Source: Dactylorhiza incarnata (lineage: Eukaryota; Streptophyta; Magnoliopsida; Asparagales; Orchidaceae). Taken from it: a stretch of 64,000 nucleotides of DNA. Numbering within the stretch: position 1 is the first letter of the stretch; the number at the start of each line of letters is the position of its first letter. Location: contig JAWHQI010000064.1 of assembly GCA_033032865.1 (NCBI GenBank), positions 6,882,001 to 6,946,000 of the forward strand, in the 5' to 3' direction. The position numbers and the translations under genes are program-made. This document shows, piece by piece, positions 19,949-32,465 of this stretch. The notes under the pieces were generated by a model that worked only from the letters and a program-made list of their open reading frames with translations, was not told where the DNA came from and ran no database searches.

Positions 19949-22472
19949 TGTAACGCCCACGATTTTCCAGCAATTATTTAATTCGGTGATGGCGTGTTTA
20001 TGACGTCAGGACGTTACTTTTAACATCGAGTTAGCGGCGCGTCGCCGTTTGCGCGTTTTCGCGTCCGTTTGGGTCAAGTCGACAAATTTTGAGATGACCC
20101 GGAATTGGAAATTTTTACGTTAGGAAATTAGATTATTTAATTTTAGACTTGCCTGTCAAGTTTCGTTGCGATCCGAGCCATTTTGGAGCCTCGGCGCATT
20201 TTAGAAGTTTTGTATGTATTTAAAGTTCGTCGTAAACTTCGGCCATTTATATCTCGAGAACGGCACGTCGGATTTTGATTCCGACTTCACCGTTGGATTC
20301 GTAGCGCCGCCGTTCACCTTAGGCAAAATTTTCGTTGGGTTCGACGTTCGTTTAATTTTTAGTGATAATATAATATTAATTTTATTATTATTATAAAAAT
20401 CTTATATATATACATATATATATATATTCATATACATGCGTTCGTCGATCCCCCCTCAGCATTCGTCGATCCCCCTTCAGCATTCGATGAACCCCCTTCA
20501 ACATGCATTAGTCGATCACCAGCTTCTCCCCTTTATGCCGTTCGACGAACCAGCTTCTCCCCTCCGCTCGACAAATCTGCCGCTCAACAAATCTGCCGCT
20601 CGACAAATCTTTCGTTCGACAAAAATTTACCCGTCCGACTTTAGCCCCTCCTTCTCAGCGGTTCTCCTTTCTGAGCCTTATTACCATTTTATTTTTAATA
20701 ATATTATTATTATTATTATTGTTAAAATATGTTATGTTGCATAAAAGAAAACGAACTCAGCCCCCCTTCTTCTTCATTCTGACCGAACCAGAGAGAAAAT
20801 CGAGCGACGGGGACGACGATTTCTTGAATCCTTCGGTCGCCGCCGACGAAGTTCCGGTGGTCGAAATCGCGAACCGAGCATAGATCCGGAAAGCTCTCGA
20901 CGAGAGCTTCGTTCTCGTGGTAATTTTCTTCCGTTTCGTGAAACTTTTTCGTTAGGTTTTTCGTGCCTTAACCTCTTTTAGCCCGATCTCTTGTAGATCT
21001 TGACTCCCCTCGCCTTCCCTTACCCCGATCTACAACGTGGAGCGATTCGGAAAGTTTTCCAGCAAAACCTAAGGCAAGTGGTGTTCTTGCTCTTGCTCTT
21101 TCTCTTTGCCATATAACAGCTCCAAGCTGGTGCTCTTGATCTAACTGTGTCATATCTCCATGTTACTCTCTAATTAATGCTGCTAATAACTTGCCACTTT
21201 GCCAGATAATAGAAGGGTTTTTGTTAGTACTATATCTCCTTGATTTTCTCTATTTCTACTTGCAATATGGTAGGATATGTTCTGTTGGGCCTCGCCCCTT
21301 TTTTTCCTTTGAAAGAATCATGAAAATGTGAATAATCTGTTGGAGGTCGTACACGATGTTGGCGGTGCCACCGGTGCGATGCTCTTTTAAATTAATAATT
21401 CTGTTGGAGGTCGTGCACGATGTTGGCGGTGCCACCGATGCGGTGCTCTGAGGGTCGTGACAATGTGTGATGGTATTATCCCCGCACGGCTTCTCCTTTT
21501 TCTGATGAGCTGATCAGTCTCTATAATTCTGAACAAGAGTAACATGATTAATAATGTGTATGTTGATGGTTATTTGCTGATGGCGAGTTTTGACCTTACC
21601 TGTTTTCACACCTTTTTTGGGGAGTGATTTTTTGTTGATTATTAGATTCTTCTGCTGTTTCTTTTCCTGTTGATTATTTGCTGCTAGCTTTGTCATCACT
21701 GATCCTTGCAGCTACTGTTTCCCTCCGGTCTTGCGGAGGTTTGCTTACTTTCTTGCTTTCTGTACCACTTGTAACTTGCTTCTGAGGTGTTCTTTCTTTG
21801 AATGCCTCAGGTTCGGGGCAGTAGCAGGTGTTAGTGCGGAGTTGCGTTGGTCGCCATCTTCTGATCCTTTTGAGGTAGGATTCTCTATGACCTTGTCGGC
21901 TCGTGGGTTCGTGTCAGGTGTTGACGCCCACGGTGCCTTTTGGTTAGATTTTTGCTACCCTGATGCCGTTACTTGTTGTTTACTTTTGAACACTTATTCT
22001 GGAATAGTTAGATGTGGGTTGGCTTTATAACCCCTTTCTTAGATATGCTATGGCATTTGGAGCATTGCACATCATGATTTGAAATCTTAATCTCACTAAT
22101 TTCTGCACATGATAAAGCTACTTTTATATATAGTAAATCTACACGTTCGATCATGCATAGTGCACCTCACTTGGTCTTCATGTACACTTAGGCCACTAAG
22201 TAACTAAATCAAGTATTTTTCCGCTGCGTAAAACTATATTTTTAAAAGCGTGGACTAGTTGATCCACCTAGCCGAGGGACACGGCTTTGTTAATCTTCTG
22301 CATAAATAATATTTGAATTACCTGGAGTTAATAATAATAATTTCTTTGAACCGCGAGGGACGATGAGTTGCCTTAACATCAGTAGGTGTCTCCTACGTGA
22401 CGTGGCATCACAATGCCTAGCTTTCCTTACTCTGATAGCATTTTAAATGTTGGGAAAATGCGGGTTGTGACA
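19949..22472 (+). repeat. 5' LTR of Tekay copy B
   Basis: It runs TGTAACGCCC to GTTGTGACA, 2,524 bp. It contains an AT-rich simple repeat (about 20343-20430), a CTCGAC/TTCGACGA-rich stretch (20436-20640) and a twofold repeat of about 75 bp with GTTGGAGGTCGT (21339 and 21410). No gene is present; short open frames are incidental. Confidence 0.93.
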
Positions 22473-22474
22473 GT

Positions 22475-22486
22475 TGGTATCAAAGC
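22475..22486 (+). promoter_or_regulatory. Primer-binding site, initiator tRNA-Met type, copy B
   Basis: TGGTATCAAAGC lies two bases after the 5' LTR, identical to copy A. Confidence 0.8.
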
Positions 22487-23097
22487 GAGGTTCTGTGAAA
22501 AGGTAGTTGGGTGGTTTGGCGTGTGAGCCAAACGACCGCTATCCTAAGCAGAACCTCATAAGATCATTTCATTGTATACACACACCGATATGTCATTAGT
22601 ATGTCTTGACCGAAGCATGGTCACTACACTCATAGCATGATAAGAAGTATACGAGGCATATTATGTAGTATGTGATGCATAATATGTGTTCGTATATGGA
22701 TCCACCATAGGTGGCAACATGTGACGGTTATGTAGTATGGGATGCATAACCACCATTACATGGATGCCCATTAGCATGTTTTTTTTCATTATGTAGTATG
22801 AGATGCATAACATTACATGTGTACGCCGCTCATAACATGCATTAAGACCTCTTTCTAGAATGCATAGCACTGCATACATTCATATCATCGCATAAGCACG
22901 CGTGCCAAGTTAAAGTCATACCAGATGACATATGTACACACATGATTTGAAAAGAAATTTAAATGTCCATGCACTCATGTCATAGCACAAGAGTCAATAG
23001 GATGATGGTGCATCATCCTAAGTTTAATTATTGCATCATTTCATGAAATTCCAGAGCAAGGTAACAGTAATAACAGGTTGTTTTCTTTCCTGTTCCG

Positions 23098-24236
23098 AAT
23101 TGATCCGGGATATTTTCGAGTCTGTTTGTCTTAAGCGTATTAAGTCTGTTTTTGATTGGATGTCTATCTATCTTGTAGACATGTCTCGTATGAGAGCGAC
23201 GCGATCGACTCCCCAGCCTGAGGGAGAGTCTTCTGGTGGTCAAAGTTAGTCCGTGATCGAAAGTCTGCGTCAGAGCAATGAGGCTTTGGCGAGATAGTTG
23301 GGTTGCGTCAGGTTACTCGAGTTTGCTAGCTTAGGTGTCTTAAGTTAGGTCTTGATGAGTCGTTGTTTGTATTCGTAGAAGATGACCCTAAAACTTTTTG
23401 CAATGGGGGCGAATTCCCAGTTTGAGGGTGAGTCTTAGGATTCTCGTATCGAAGCGATGCTAGATGAACTGCGTCAGAGCATTGATACAATGTCAAGGCA
23501 GGTATTGGTAATGCAAACGCAGTTGCAGGCATTGCTTACTGCCATCTTGAGGCAGCAGCCTGGTGTGCAGTTTCCTGTGTTGGTTGGGTACCAGAGTGAG
23601 ATCGGTAAATCGAATATATTCGCTCATGAGTTGATAACTGCTGAGGAGTGCAAGGTTAGAAATTTCTTGGGTGAACTTCAAGGTAACGTCTAGCAGTTTG
23701 CTAACGCCTACCAATCTGAGACTGATGTGAAAGCAGTTGAAGCTGCCTTTAAGTTTGAGGCTATTGGAAATGCCAAAGATCGCGGTATGTCCTCATTGCT
23801 GGAAAAGAGAAAGGTTGGGGATGGTGGAAGCCTATGGGCATCTGGCCCCACCCCAAAGAAAGGACGGGAGGAAGTGTGTAGTTTCTGTGGCCGGTCAGGC
23901 CATTCCCTCGAAAAATGTTTCAAGAAACTAAAAGCTCGGAAGCAGCAACGGGTGATCGTAATTCAAGACATACCTAAAAGTGATTTGGTTTGCATTACAT
24001 GTAATAAAGAGGGGCATGATGCGAGCCGGTGTTGGGTGAAGGAAAAGGTCTGCTACCAGTGTGGGCAGAAAGGGCATATGAATGCTATTTGTCCGCAGTT
24101 CCATCCCTCGGTGCAGTCGGTTCCTCCACAGGCTCTGCCACCGCCGCAGTTGCAGTCTTTGGATAAAGGAAAGGATAAACTGATCGTGGTGAGCGAGGGA
24201 GAAGCTCAGTCTTCAACCCCAGTGATCTTAGGTTAG
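23098..24236 (+). pseudogene. gag: gag, first tandem copy, Tekay copy B
   Basis: Open pieces are 23457-23693 and 23727-24236. A TAG where unit 2 reads Gln interrupts them near 23691. All three zinc knuckles and the Pro/Gln-rich tail are present in the second piece. Confidence 0.78.
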
Positions 24237-26729
24237 ATTCTGATTCAATTAATAGTTCCTCGCTATCTCGATTTCTGTTCAGCTGGTTATGTGTGCGTTT
24301 TTTGGGAAGTTAAGATAATTAACCGATGAGCACACGTTCTTTTGATTTTGGTGTTATCCACTTGTTCGTGGCTAGGATCCTTATAATGGTCATTTCTTGA
24401 CTCCCGATCAAGTTAGTGATTTGTTTCGTGCTAAGTTTTCCCTCGGGTGACTCAGTGGTGTTGAACCATTCCTTGGGTTTGATTTATTCTATAGTATGTC
24501 GATTGAAAGTCCCAGATTTGGAAGATGTTAGTATGATTTCTTGGGCATAGATTGGAGATCTAGTTTGGCGTTGTACACCGGTGAGAGGATAAGCGCCTGG
24601 ACTTCTCGTTGGATATTGACCAACCCTTGAGTGTTTGGATTCCCATATCAAGATTCTTCGGTTATTTCTGCGGTTCGTGCTCGTCAATTCTTATAGTATG
24701 GCAGCGAGTCTTTTCTCGTTTCTGTTTCTGTTCTGGAAATATGCTCTCATTGTGCCGCGTGTTCTGTTGTGTGAGAGCTACAAATGTTTCTCCGGCTAGT
24801 CTTCTCGGTCTTCCCCATGAGAAAGAGGCAGAGTTTGTTTTAGATCTTGAGCCAGATACCTGCCTTTTTGCGAGAGCTCCTTACCGCATGGCCCTGCGCG
24901 AGCTAGAGGAATGTTTCAGGATATTTCCGAGTCTGTTTGGCTTAAGCGTATTAAGCTTGTTTCTGATTGGATGTCTATCTATCTTGTAGACATGTCTCAT
25001 ATGAGAGCGACGCGATCAACTCCCCAGCCTGAGGGAGAGTTTTCTGGTGATCAGAGTGAGTCTGTGATCGAAAGTCTGCGTCAGAGCAATGAGGCTTTGA
25101 CGAGATAGTTGGGTTGCGTCAGGTTACTCGAGTTTGCTAGCTTAGATGTCTTAAGCTAGGTCTTGATGAGTCGTTGTTTGTATTCGTAGAAGATGACCCC
25201 AAAACGTTTTGCAATGGGGGCGATTTCCCAGTTTGAGGGTGAGTCTTCGGATTCTCATGTCGAACCGATGCTAGATGAACTGCGTCAGAGCATTGAAACA
25301 ATGTCAAGGCAGGTATTGGTAATGCAAACGCAGTTGCAGGCATTGCTTACTGCCATCTTGAGGCAGCAACCTGATGTGCAGTTTCCTGTGTTGGTTGGGT
25401 ACCAGAGTGAGATCGGTAAATCGAATAGATTCGCTCATGAGTTGATAGCTGCTGAGGAATGCAAGGTTAGAAATTTCTTGGGTGATCTTCAAGGTAACAT
25501 CCAGCAGTTTACTAACGCCAACCAATCTGAGACTGATGTGAAAGCAGTTAAAGCTGCCTTTAAGTTTGAGGCTATTGGAAATGCCAAAGATCGCGGTATG
25601 TCCTCATTGCTGGAAAAGAGAAAGGTTGGGGATGGTGGAAGCCTATGGGCATCTGGCCCCACCCCAAAGAAAGGACAGGAGGAAGTGTGTAGTTTCTGTG
25701 GCCGGTCAGGCCATTCCCTCGGAAAATGTTTCAAGAAACTAAAAGCTCGGAAGCAGCAACGGGTGATCGTAATTCAAGACATACCTAAAAGTGATTTGGT
25801 TTGCACTGCATGTAATAAAGAGGGGCATGATGCGAGCTGGTGTTGGGTGAAGGAAAAGGTTTGCTACCAGTGTGGGCAGAAAGGGCATATGAATGCTATT
25901 TGTCCGTAGTTCCATCCCTCGGTGCAGTCGGTTCCTCCACAGGCTCTGCCACCGCCGCAGTTGCAGCCTTTGGATAAAGGAAAGGATAAACTGATCATGG
26001 TGAGCGAGGGAGAAGCTCAGTCTTCAACCCCGGTGATCTTAGGTTAGATTCTGATTTAGTTAATAGTTCCTCGCTATCTCGATTTCTGTTCAGCCGGCTA
26101 TGCATGCATTTTTTGTGAAGTTAAGATAATTAACCGATGAGCACGCGTTCTTTTGATTTTGGTGTTATCCACTTGTTCGTGGCTGGGATCTTTGTAATGG
26201 TCATTTCTTGACTCCCGATCAAGTTAGTGATTTGTTTCGTGCTAAGTTTTCCCTCGGGTGACTCGGTGGTGTTGAACCATTCCTTGGGTTTGATTTATTC
26301 TATAGTATGTCGATTGAAAGTCCCAGATTTGGAAGATATTAGTATGATTTCTTGGGCATAGATTGGAGATCTAGTTTGGCATTGTAGACCGGTGAGAGGA
26401 TAAGCGCCTGGACTTCTCGTTGTATATTGAACAATCCTTGGGTGTTTGGATTCCCGTATCAAGATTCTCCGGTTATTTCTGTGGTTCGTGCTCGTCAATT
26501 CTTAGAGTCTGGCAGCGAGTCTTTTCTCGTTTATGTTTCTGTTCTGGATAAATGCTCTCGTTGTGCCGCGTGTTCTGTTGTGTGAGAGCTACAAATGTTT
26601 CTCCGGCTAGTCTTCTCGGTCTTCCCCATGAGAAAGAGGCAGAGTTTGTTTTAGATCTTGAGCCAGATACCTGTCTTTTTGCGAGAGCTCCTTGCCGCAT
26701 GGCCCTGCGCGAGCTAGAGGAATGTTTCT
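23108..26729 (+). repeat. 1,811-bp internal tandem duplication, copy B
   Basis: Units are 23108-24918 and 24919-26729. Anchors GGATATT (23108/24919) and GTCTGTTTG (23120/24931) give the same 1,811-bp period as copy A. Confidence 0.9.
24911..26046 (+). pseudogene. gag: gag, second tandem copy, Tekay copy B
   Basis: The longest piece, 25193-25909 (238 codons), runs from a Met-Thr-Pro-Lys start through the three zinc knuckles. It ends at a TAG right after the third knuckle, exactly as in copy A unit 2, so this stop predates the block copy. The Pro/Gln-rich tail is readable beyond it to 26046. Confidence 0.78.
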
Positions 26730-27900
26730 AGAAGATTATGAGCAAATTGAGCATAGTTGAATGAGGTGACTATCGAGATAAATGTTCATCACCTCGAATA
26801 GATGATTTGCTTAATCAGTTGCGAGATGGATTTGTGTTCTCAGAGATCGGCCTCCGTCTAGACTTTTATCTGTAAAGGATCCGTGAGTCGGACGTTCCAC
26901 GGTCTACCTGTTCGTTCCCGTTATGGGCTTTACTTTGAGATCTTAGTGGTGACCTTTGATTTAGCTAATGTCTCCTCTGCCTTCATGAATTTGATGGATA
27001 GAGTGTTAAGAGATTTTCCAGACCATCTTGTGGCTGTCCTTGGAAGTGGTGTTTGATACACTCTAAGAGTGCAGAGGATCATGCTAAGCAATTGTGATTG
27101 GGTGCGGTCTACATTGTGAGAGCGCAAGTTTGTTTGCCAAGATGAGCAAGTACAAGTTTTGGATGTCTTTAGTTACCTATTCGGGTCATGTTATTAACGA
27201 GGATGAGCTTTCGACGAACCCAGTATAGATCGCTGAGTGATTGGTTTGTAAGAGATTTAGAACATCCAAGGAAATAGGGAATTTTGTAGGATTGACATGA
27301 TGATATATTAAGGCTTGTGTAATGATTCTTGTGATTACTCGTATCTCGGGTTAGGTTTGTGTAGGAGAATTCAACTTTTGTTGGGGTAACTAGTGCGAAG
27401 GAGCCTTTTAGAAAATCGAAGAGAAGATTGAGCACTGCTCCAGTTTTGATCTTACCTACCGAAGGACTGGTGTCCTGTTTATGTAGATGAGTTGCACGTT
27501 GAGCCTAAGTATATCTCGAAAAAAAATGTGATCGCATACGGTTTGAGGAAATCGAAGATTCATGAAGAGAATTATCATGCGCATAATTTGGAATTTGCCC
27601 AAGTAATCTAGGCATTGAACCTTGGAGATTATTTTGGTATGACGTGTTGTATATGGTTTACGGACCATAAGAATTGAAGCATATCTTCATTCAGAAGGAG
27701 TTGATTCTGCGCCAGAGAAAATGAATAAAATATATTGTGAATTCTGGCATTGGCATTCGTTACCACCCGGATCCTACTAGGATGTATAGAGATTTGAATC
27801 ATGTTGTTTGCTAGTATTAGTTTTTGTTATCGGTTTGATGAGGTCTTCCCGGAGACACAATTTTTTGTGTGATCTATCGTAAATGGATGGATAAATTATG
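26640..27900 (+). pseudogene. pol: Degenerate RT and RNase H, Tekay copy B
   Basis: It is the counterpart of 4200-5480 with nearly the same decay, stops and frameshifts included. Only short family blocks can be read. Shared damage shows that the lesions are older than the duplication. Confidence 0.55.
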
Positions 27901-27910
27901 TCTTTAAGTC

Positions 27911-28777
27911 TTGAGTCAGATCGAAACCCCAGGATTTGTTTTTTTGTCGCGTTTCTGGCAGAGCTTGCAAGGACCTTTGGGCACCGACCTCCGGTATTCT
28001 ACCGCTTACCATCCGCAGACAAATGGTCAAACGGAGAGAGTGAATCAGATCGTGGAGGATATGATTAGGTGCTATACTCTGGATCATGGTGGAGCTTGGG
28101 ATAAGCGTCTTGGATTGATGGAATTTGCCTACAATAACAGTTATCAGGAAAGCTTGCAAATGGCCCCCTTTGAGGCTTTGTATGGGAGGCGTTGCCGGAC
28201 TCCCTTGTTTTGGGCCGAGGTTGGTGAGAGCCCGTTGTTAGGCCCAGAAGCTTTGGAAGAGTTGAGCGTTGCTGTGACTCATATCCGCGAGAAGCTTCGC
28301 ATTGCTCAGGAGCGGTATGAGAAGTATGCTAATCGAAGAAGGGTGGATCTGGAGTTCGTTGTTGGGGACTTGGTGTTCTTGAAAGTTTCTCCGATGCCGG
28401 GCGTTAAGAGATTTGGAAGGAACCACAAGTTGGACCCCCGGTATGTGGGACCTTTCCAGGTTGTTGAGCGCGTTGGAGTGTCAGCTTTTAGATTGGATTT
28501 ACCTGCCTCCTTCCCTAATGTTCACGATGTGTTTCATGTGAGTCAGTTAAGGAAGTGTGTCTGCAGCAATCGTCAAGTCCTCGATTCGGTGCCTCAGATT
28601 CAGCCCAATTTGTCTTATGTTGAGGAGCATGTTCGTATTTTAGAGACCCAAGAGCGGGTGTTGCGGAGGAAATCTATTCCCATGGTAAAAGTTCTTTGGC
28701 GGAATCATGACGTCAAGGGCGCAACATGGGAGCTGGAGTCAGCTATGCGGGAATATCATCCTCACCTTTTCATTTAA
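27911..28777 (+). pseudogene. pol: Integrase C-terminal half with chromodomain-like tail, Tekay copy B
   Basis: The 288-codon stretch is almost identical to 5493-6359. The catalytic Glu block, GPF/Y-type segment and C-terminal chromodomain-like region are present. The N-terminal zinc finger and first Asp are missing. A few differences from copy A are conservative. Confidence 0.85.
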
Positions 28778-28908
28778 TTAGCTCAGATAAATCTCCATTC
28801 CTGCACCATTTACCTTTTCACTTAATTAGCTCAGGCAGATCTTCTTTCATGCACCATTTATCTATCTTAATGTTGTTTTCTGCTCTTACGTCAAGTTTCG
28901 GGACGAAA

Positions 28909-28929
28909 CTTTCTTTTAGGGGGAGTGGT
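28909..28929 (+). promoter_or_regulatory. Polypurine tract, copy B
   Basis: The same TTTTAGGGGGAGTGG run as in copy A ends at the 3' LTR. Confidence 0.75.
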
Positions 28930-31441
28930 TGTAATGCCCCTGATTTTCTGGCAATTATTTAATTCGCTGATAGCGTGTTTATGACGTCAGGGCGTTACTT
29001 TTAACGTCGAGTTAGCGGCGTGTGGCCGTTTGCGCATTTTCGCGTCCGTTTGGGTCAAGTCGACCAAATTTTGAGACGACCCGGAATTGGAAATTTTTAC
29101 GTTAAGAAATTAGATTATTTAATTTTAGACTTGCCTGTCAAGTTTCGTTGCGATCCGAGCTATTTTGGAGCCTCGGTGCATTTTAGAAGTTTTGTATTTA
29201 TTTAAAATTCGCCGTAAACTTCGGCCATTTATATCTCGAGAACGGCACATCGGATTTTGATTCCGACTTCACCGTTGGATTCGTGGCGCCGCCGTTCACC
29301 TTAGGCGAAATTTTCGTTGGGTTCGGCGTTCGTTTAATTTTTAGTGATAATATAATATTAATATTATTATTATTATTATAAAAATCTTATATATATACAT
29401 ATATATATTCATATACATGCGTTCGTCGATCCCCCTTCAGCATTCGTTGATCCCCCTTCAGCATTTGATGAACCCCCTTCAACATGCATTAGTCGATCAC
29501 CAGCTTCTCCCATTTATGCCGTTCGACGAACCAGCTTCTCCCCTCATCTCGACAAATCTGTCGCTCAACAAATCTGCCGCTCGACAAATCTGTCGTTCGA
29601 CAAAAATTTACCCGTCCGACTTTAGCCCCCTCCTTCACAGCGGTTCTCCTTTCTAAGCCTTATTACCATTTTATTATTATTATTTTTTTTTAAATATGTT
29701 ATGTTGCATAAAAGAAAACGAACTCAGCCCCCTTTCTTCTTCATTCTGACCGAACCAGAGAGAAAATCGAGCGACGGGGACGGCGATTTCTTGAATCTTT
29801 CGGTCGCCGCCGACGGAGTTCCGGTGGTCGAAATCGCGAACCGAGCATAGATCCGGAAAGCTCTCGACGAGAGCTTCGTTCTCGTGGTAATTTCCTTCCG
29901 TTTCGTGAAACTTTTTCGTTAGGTTTTTCGTGCCCTAACCACTTTTAGCCCGATCTCTTGTAGATCTTGACTCCCCTCGCCTTCCCTTACCCCGATCTAC
30001 AACGTGGAGCGATTCGGAAAGTTTTTCTAGCAAAACCTAAGGCAAGTGGTGTTCTTGCTCTTGCTCTTTCTCTTTGCCATATGACAGCTCCAAGCTGGTG
30101 CTCTTGATCTAAATGTGTCATATCTCCATGTTACTTTCTAATTAATGCTGCTAATAACTTGCCACTTTTCCAAATAATAGAAGGGTTTTTGTTAGTACTA
30201 TATCTCCTTGATTTTCTCTATTTCTACTTGCAATATGGTAGGATATGTTTTGTTGGGCCTCGCCCCTTTTTTTCCTTTGAAAGAATCATGAAAATGTGAA
30301 TAATCTGTTGGAGGTCGTGCACGATGTTGGCGGTGCCACCGGTGCGATGCTCTTTTAAAATAATAATTCTGTTGGAGGCCGTGCACGATGTTGGCGGTGC
30401 CACCGGTGTGGTGCTCTGAGGGTCATGACGATGTGTGATGGTATTATCCCCGCACGGCTTCTCCTTTTTCTGATGAGCTGATCAGTCTCTATAATTCTGA
30501 ACAAGAGTAACATGATTAATAATGTGTATGTTGATGGTTATTTGCTGATGACGAGTTTTGACCTTGCATGTTTTCACACCTTTGTTTGGGGAGTGATTTT
30601 CTGTTGATTATTAGATTCTTCTGCTGTTTCTTTTCTTGTTGATTATTTGCTGCTAGCTTTGTCATCACTGATCCTTGCAGCTACTGTTTCCCTCCGGTCT
30701 TGCGGAGGTCTGCTTATTTTCTTGCTTTCTGCACCACTTGTAACTTGCTTCTGAGGTGTTCTTTCTTTGAATGCCTCAGGTTCGGGGCAGTAGCAGGTGT
30801 TAGTGTGGAGTTGCGTTGGTCGCCATCTTCTGATCCTTTTGAGGTAGGATTCTCTGTGACCTTGTCGGCATGTGGGTTCGTGTCAGGTGTTGACGCCCAC
30901 GGTGCCGTTTGGATAGATTTTTACTACCCTGCTGCTGTTACTTGTTGTTTACTTTTGAACACTTGTTCTGGAATAGTTAGATGTGGCTTGGCTTTATAAC
31001 CCCTTTCTTAGATATGCTATGACATTTGGAGCATTGCACATCATGATTTGAAATATTAATCTCACTAATTTCTGCACATGATAAAGCTACTTTTATATAT
31101 AGTAAATCTGCACGTTCGATCATGCATAGTGCACCTCACTTGGTCTTCATGTACACTTAGGCCACTAAGTAACTAAATCAAGTATTTTTCCGCTGCGTAA
31201 AACTATATTTTTAAAAGCGTGGACTAGTTGATCCACCTAGCCGAGGGACACGGCTTTGTTAATCTTCTGCATAAATAATATTTGAATTACCTGGAGTTAA
31301 TAATAATAATTTCTTTGAACTGCGAGGGACGATGAGTTGCCTTAACGTCAGTAGGTGTCCCCTACGTGACTTGGCATCACAATGCGTAGCTTTCCCTACT
31401 CTGATAGCATTTTAAATGTTGGGAAAATGCGGGTTGTGACA
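28930..31441 (+). repeat. 3' LTR of Tekay copy B
   Basis: It starts TGTAATGCCC, ends GTTGTGACA and is 2,512 bp. It differs from the 5' LTR by scattered substitutions and short indels in the AT repeat. It is closer to the copy A 3' LTR around the 3' end (both have CTTTCCCTAC where the 5' LTR has CTTTCCTTAC). Confidence 0.93.
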
Positions 31442-32149
31442 TAAGCCATTATAGAAAATTTGTACTTGTTGCCAAGTACGAAGTGCATGGAGAGGGCATC
31501 TACGCAAAAGCTACATGAAGCACTCCCATATATCGTAGAGAGTCTCCGAGTCGATTTGCATAAACGAAGCGATATCAGTGCGCAATTTGGCGGTCTTGGC
31601 CGGAGGAAAATATTTAGTTAAGAATTTTTCCGCCATTTCGGCCCACGTAGTGATGGATCCTCTAGGAAGAGAGCCCAACCACTGCTTGACCTTTGACCGC
31701 AAGGAAAAAGGAAATAAGCGTAATCGAATGGCGTCATCAGTAACGCCATTGATTTTAAAGGTGTCACAGATTTCAAGAAAATTAGCAAGATGTGAATTTG
31801 GATCTTCGTTTGGCAGTCCATCAAAAGTTACCGACTGTTGCACCATTTGGATGATGTTAAACTTGATCTCAAAATTATTATTTGCCACCGTAGGACGAAC
31901 AATACTAGATTGTGTCCCTTCCAAAGTTGGCCGCACATAATAGGACATGATCCGTTGCTGGGCCGCATTCGGATTGTGCTGATTGGTCGGATTAGGCTCA
32001 CCCATATTTCCTGGAGTAGTGTCTCCAATCGACTCTTCGAAGTTCAAATCAAAATCTCGATCACGAGTTCGGAGGCACTACAGAAGAGTGCGCTCGATCT
32101 CTGGATCAAAATGAATATCGGGACTATTCAAAGAGCTTCCTCGGGTCAT
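31442..32149 (-). pseudogene. gag: Athila-like gag, N-terminal part (copy B)
   Basis: It opens with ATG at 32149 and has TAG stops at 32078-32080 and just after Cys-Phe-Met near 31511. Beyond that the frame still reads toward Phe-Tyr-Asn-Gly-Leu at the Tekay junction. The gag domain blocks are as in copy A. Confidence 0.85.
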
Positions 32150-32440
32150 GCACTAGAAGAAAAAAGACAACGAGGAAAGAGACAAATAAAAGAAAATAAA
32201 AGAATGCAAAAACTTCATGAATTTTTCTTTTTCTTTTTAGGCGATTTAAGTTAGTCATGGACTTCCCGAGGTCTAACCTATGAGGGGTTCGCACCGGTAC
32301 TAAGAGATATGCTGGGGTGACATCCCAAACCTCCCTTTCTAGGAATATAGTTGCACCTTAAAGATTTTTTTTGGTTTCAGAAATACAAAAGAAAATGATA
32401 AAATTAATGGCTATTCTTCTTTTCAAAATAACGACGCAAA

Positions 32441-32459
32441 GTCCCTGTCAACGGCGCCA
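32441..32459 (-). promoter_or_regulatory. Primer-binding site, tRNA-Asp type (copy B)
   Basis: TGGCGCCGTTGACAGGGAC on the minus strand, identical to copy A. Confidence 0.85.
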
Positions 32460-32465
32460 AAAACT

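Larger units (their letters stand above)
19949..31441 (+). mobile_element. Tekay/Del-like Ty3/gypsy retrotransposon, copy B (full length, defective)
   Basis: Both 2.5-kb LTRs are present, with PBS, duplicated gag, decayed protease-RT-RNase H, integrase with chromodomain-like tail, and polypurine tract. Length is 11,493 bp. It lies in the opposite orientation to the Athila-like host, inside its gag. It matches copy A base for base over most of its length, including the internal 1,811-bp duplication and the 3' junction. Confidence 0.93.
19944..31446. repeat. Target site duplication of Tekay copy B (TAAGT / TAAGC)
   Basis: TAAGT at 19944-19948 and TAAGC at 31442-31446 flank the TG...CA ends, four of five bases identical. 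Removing the element and one copy restores the Athila gag frame, which supports this as the real site. Confidence 0.8.

Noticed and set aside
1..31441. Two independent Tekay insertions
   Set aside because: Both have the same Athila flank at the same base and the same internal damage, which independent insertions would not give.
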